A program made the translations under genes and the position numbers. 6,878 nt of DNA from NCBI GenBank assembly GCA_937973935.1, contig CALJJF010000036.1:1-6878 (forward strand), in the 5' to 3' direction. Origin of the DNA: MKRK01 sp001896915 (lineage in GTDB: Bacteria; Bacillota; Clostridia; Oscillospirales; Acutalibacteraceae). Of the stretch, positions 6,675-6,878 are shown piece after piece. The notes beneath the pieces are model-generated. The model made no database searches, was not told the origin of the DNA, and was given only the letters and a program-made list of their open reading frames with translations. The stretch's first letter is position 1. Each line of letters opens with the position of its first letter.

Positions 6675-6857
6675 ATGGCGCATAAAAAAATGGGTCGTCC
6701 ACCTGCGGAAAAGCCTTTGAAGGACAGAATTTTTGTTTTGGTAAGCGATGAAACGAAGGAAAAGCTTGCTCAGTGCAAAGAAGAGATGAACATGACAACC
6801 TCTGATATTGTCCGCAAAGGAATTGACATGGTACACGACGGTCTCAAAAAAAAGTAA
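6675..6857 (+). CDS. Small ribbon-helix-helix (CopG/Arc-type) DNA-binding regulator
   Basis: A 60-residue basic protein starting at ATG 6675, with GAGGTG (6665-6670) just upstream. The in-frame GTG at 6663 lies inside the operator arm and lacks a ribosome binding site, so it is not used. The basic N-terminus with GRPP (7-10, counting from the ATG) resembles an AT-hook-like arm common in small Bacillota regulators. A beta-strand segment DRIFVLVSDE follows, then helix TKEKLAQCKEEM, a turn (NMT) and a second helix SDIVRKGIDMVHDGL. This order and length are those of ribbon-helix-helix proteins, which bind as dimers with paired strands in the major groove. The twin palindromes on its own promoter point to autorepression. 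It could be a solitary regulator, an antitoxin whose toxin lies beyond the window, or a copy-control/mobile-element regulator; nothing in view decides. No other gene follows within the 21 remaining bases. Confidence 0.82.
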   Translation: MAHKKMGRPPAEKPLKDRIFVLVSDETKEKLAQCKEEMNMTTSDIVRKGIDMVHDGLKKK

Positions 6858-6878
6858 AAGGAAGCGGTTCCCTCTCGC

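Noticed and set aside
6858..6878. Possible left half of a terminator after the regulator gene
   Set aside because: The sequence GGAAGCGGTTCC could begin a stem, but the window ends before any matching arm, so it cannot be supported.
1..6878. CRISPR array, tRNA or rRNA genes, insertion sequences
   Set aside because: No spaced repeats, tRNA-like cloverleaf, rRNA segments or transposase/integrase sequence were found on either strand by reading.

Overview
The window reads as part of a low-to-medium GC Gram-positive (Bacillota, probably Clostridia) chromosome or integrated element. The reasons are strong Shine-Dalgarno sequences, classic U-tailed intrinsic terminators, textbook SigA-type promoter boxes and a HelD protein, a family typical of Gram-positive bacteria. 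The species cannot be told from the sequence. All four supported genes are on the + strand.

Layout. Bases 1-221 hold no convincing gene, only an intrinsic terminator (about 90-133) that presumably closes an upstream unit. At 222-2279 is a complete helD gene, a superfamily 1 helicase-like ATPase that recycles stalled RNA polymerase; its DNA is of medium GC, close to 50% by eye. It ends before a strong terminator (2338-2380). Then GC drops sharply to about 30%. An extended -10 promoter (2439-2467) drives a two-gene operon: an OLD-family ATPase/TOPRIM nuclease (2515-4521, GTG start) and, overlapping it by 25 nt, a UvrD/Rep-like helicase (4497-6530). A second terminator, a perfect 32-bp palindrome (6556-6587), closes the operon. 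The last gene (6675-6857) is a 60-residue ribbon-helix-helix regulator. It has its own strong promoter, overlaid by two copies of a perfect 10-bp palindrome that look like its autoregulatory operator.

How they fit together. The nuclease/helicase pair has the architecture of the Gabija anti-phage system (GajA + GajB; class 2 OLD nuclease next to a UvrD-like helicase). In the characterised system, GajA is a nucleotide-sensitive DNA-nicking enzyme and GajB is a DNA-activated NTPase/helicase partner. Both proteins here are clearly larger than the Bacillus cereus prototypes as I remember them (about 578 and 494 aa). The helicase also lacks the Q-motif glutamine and the motif V glutamate that usually contact the nucleotide. 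The AT-rich operon with its own promoter, bracketed by terminators, looks like a horizontally acquired defence cassette beside a helD gene of different composition. The small regulator is a separate transcription unit; no target other than its own promoter is visible.

The most useful things to check are the divergent enlarged Gabija pair, the altered nucleotide pocket of its helicase, and the twin-palindrome operator of the ribbon-helix-helix gene.
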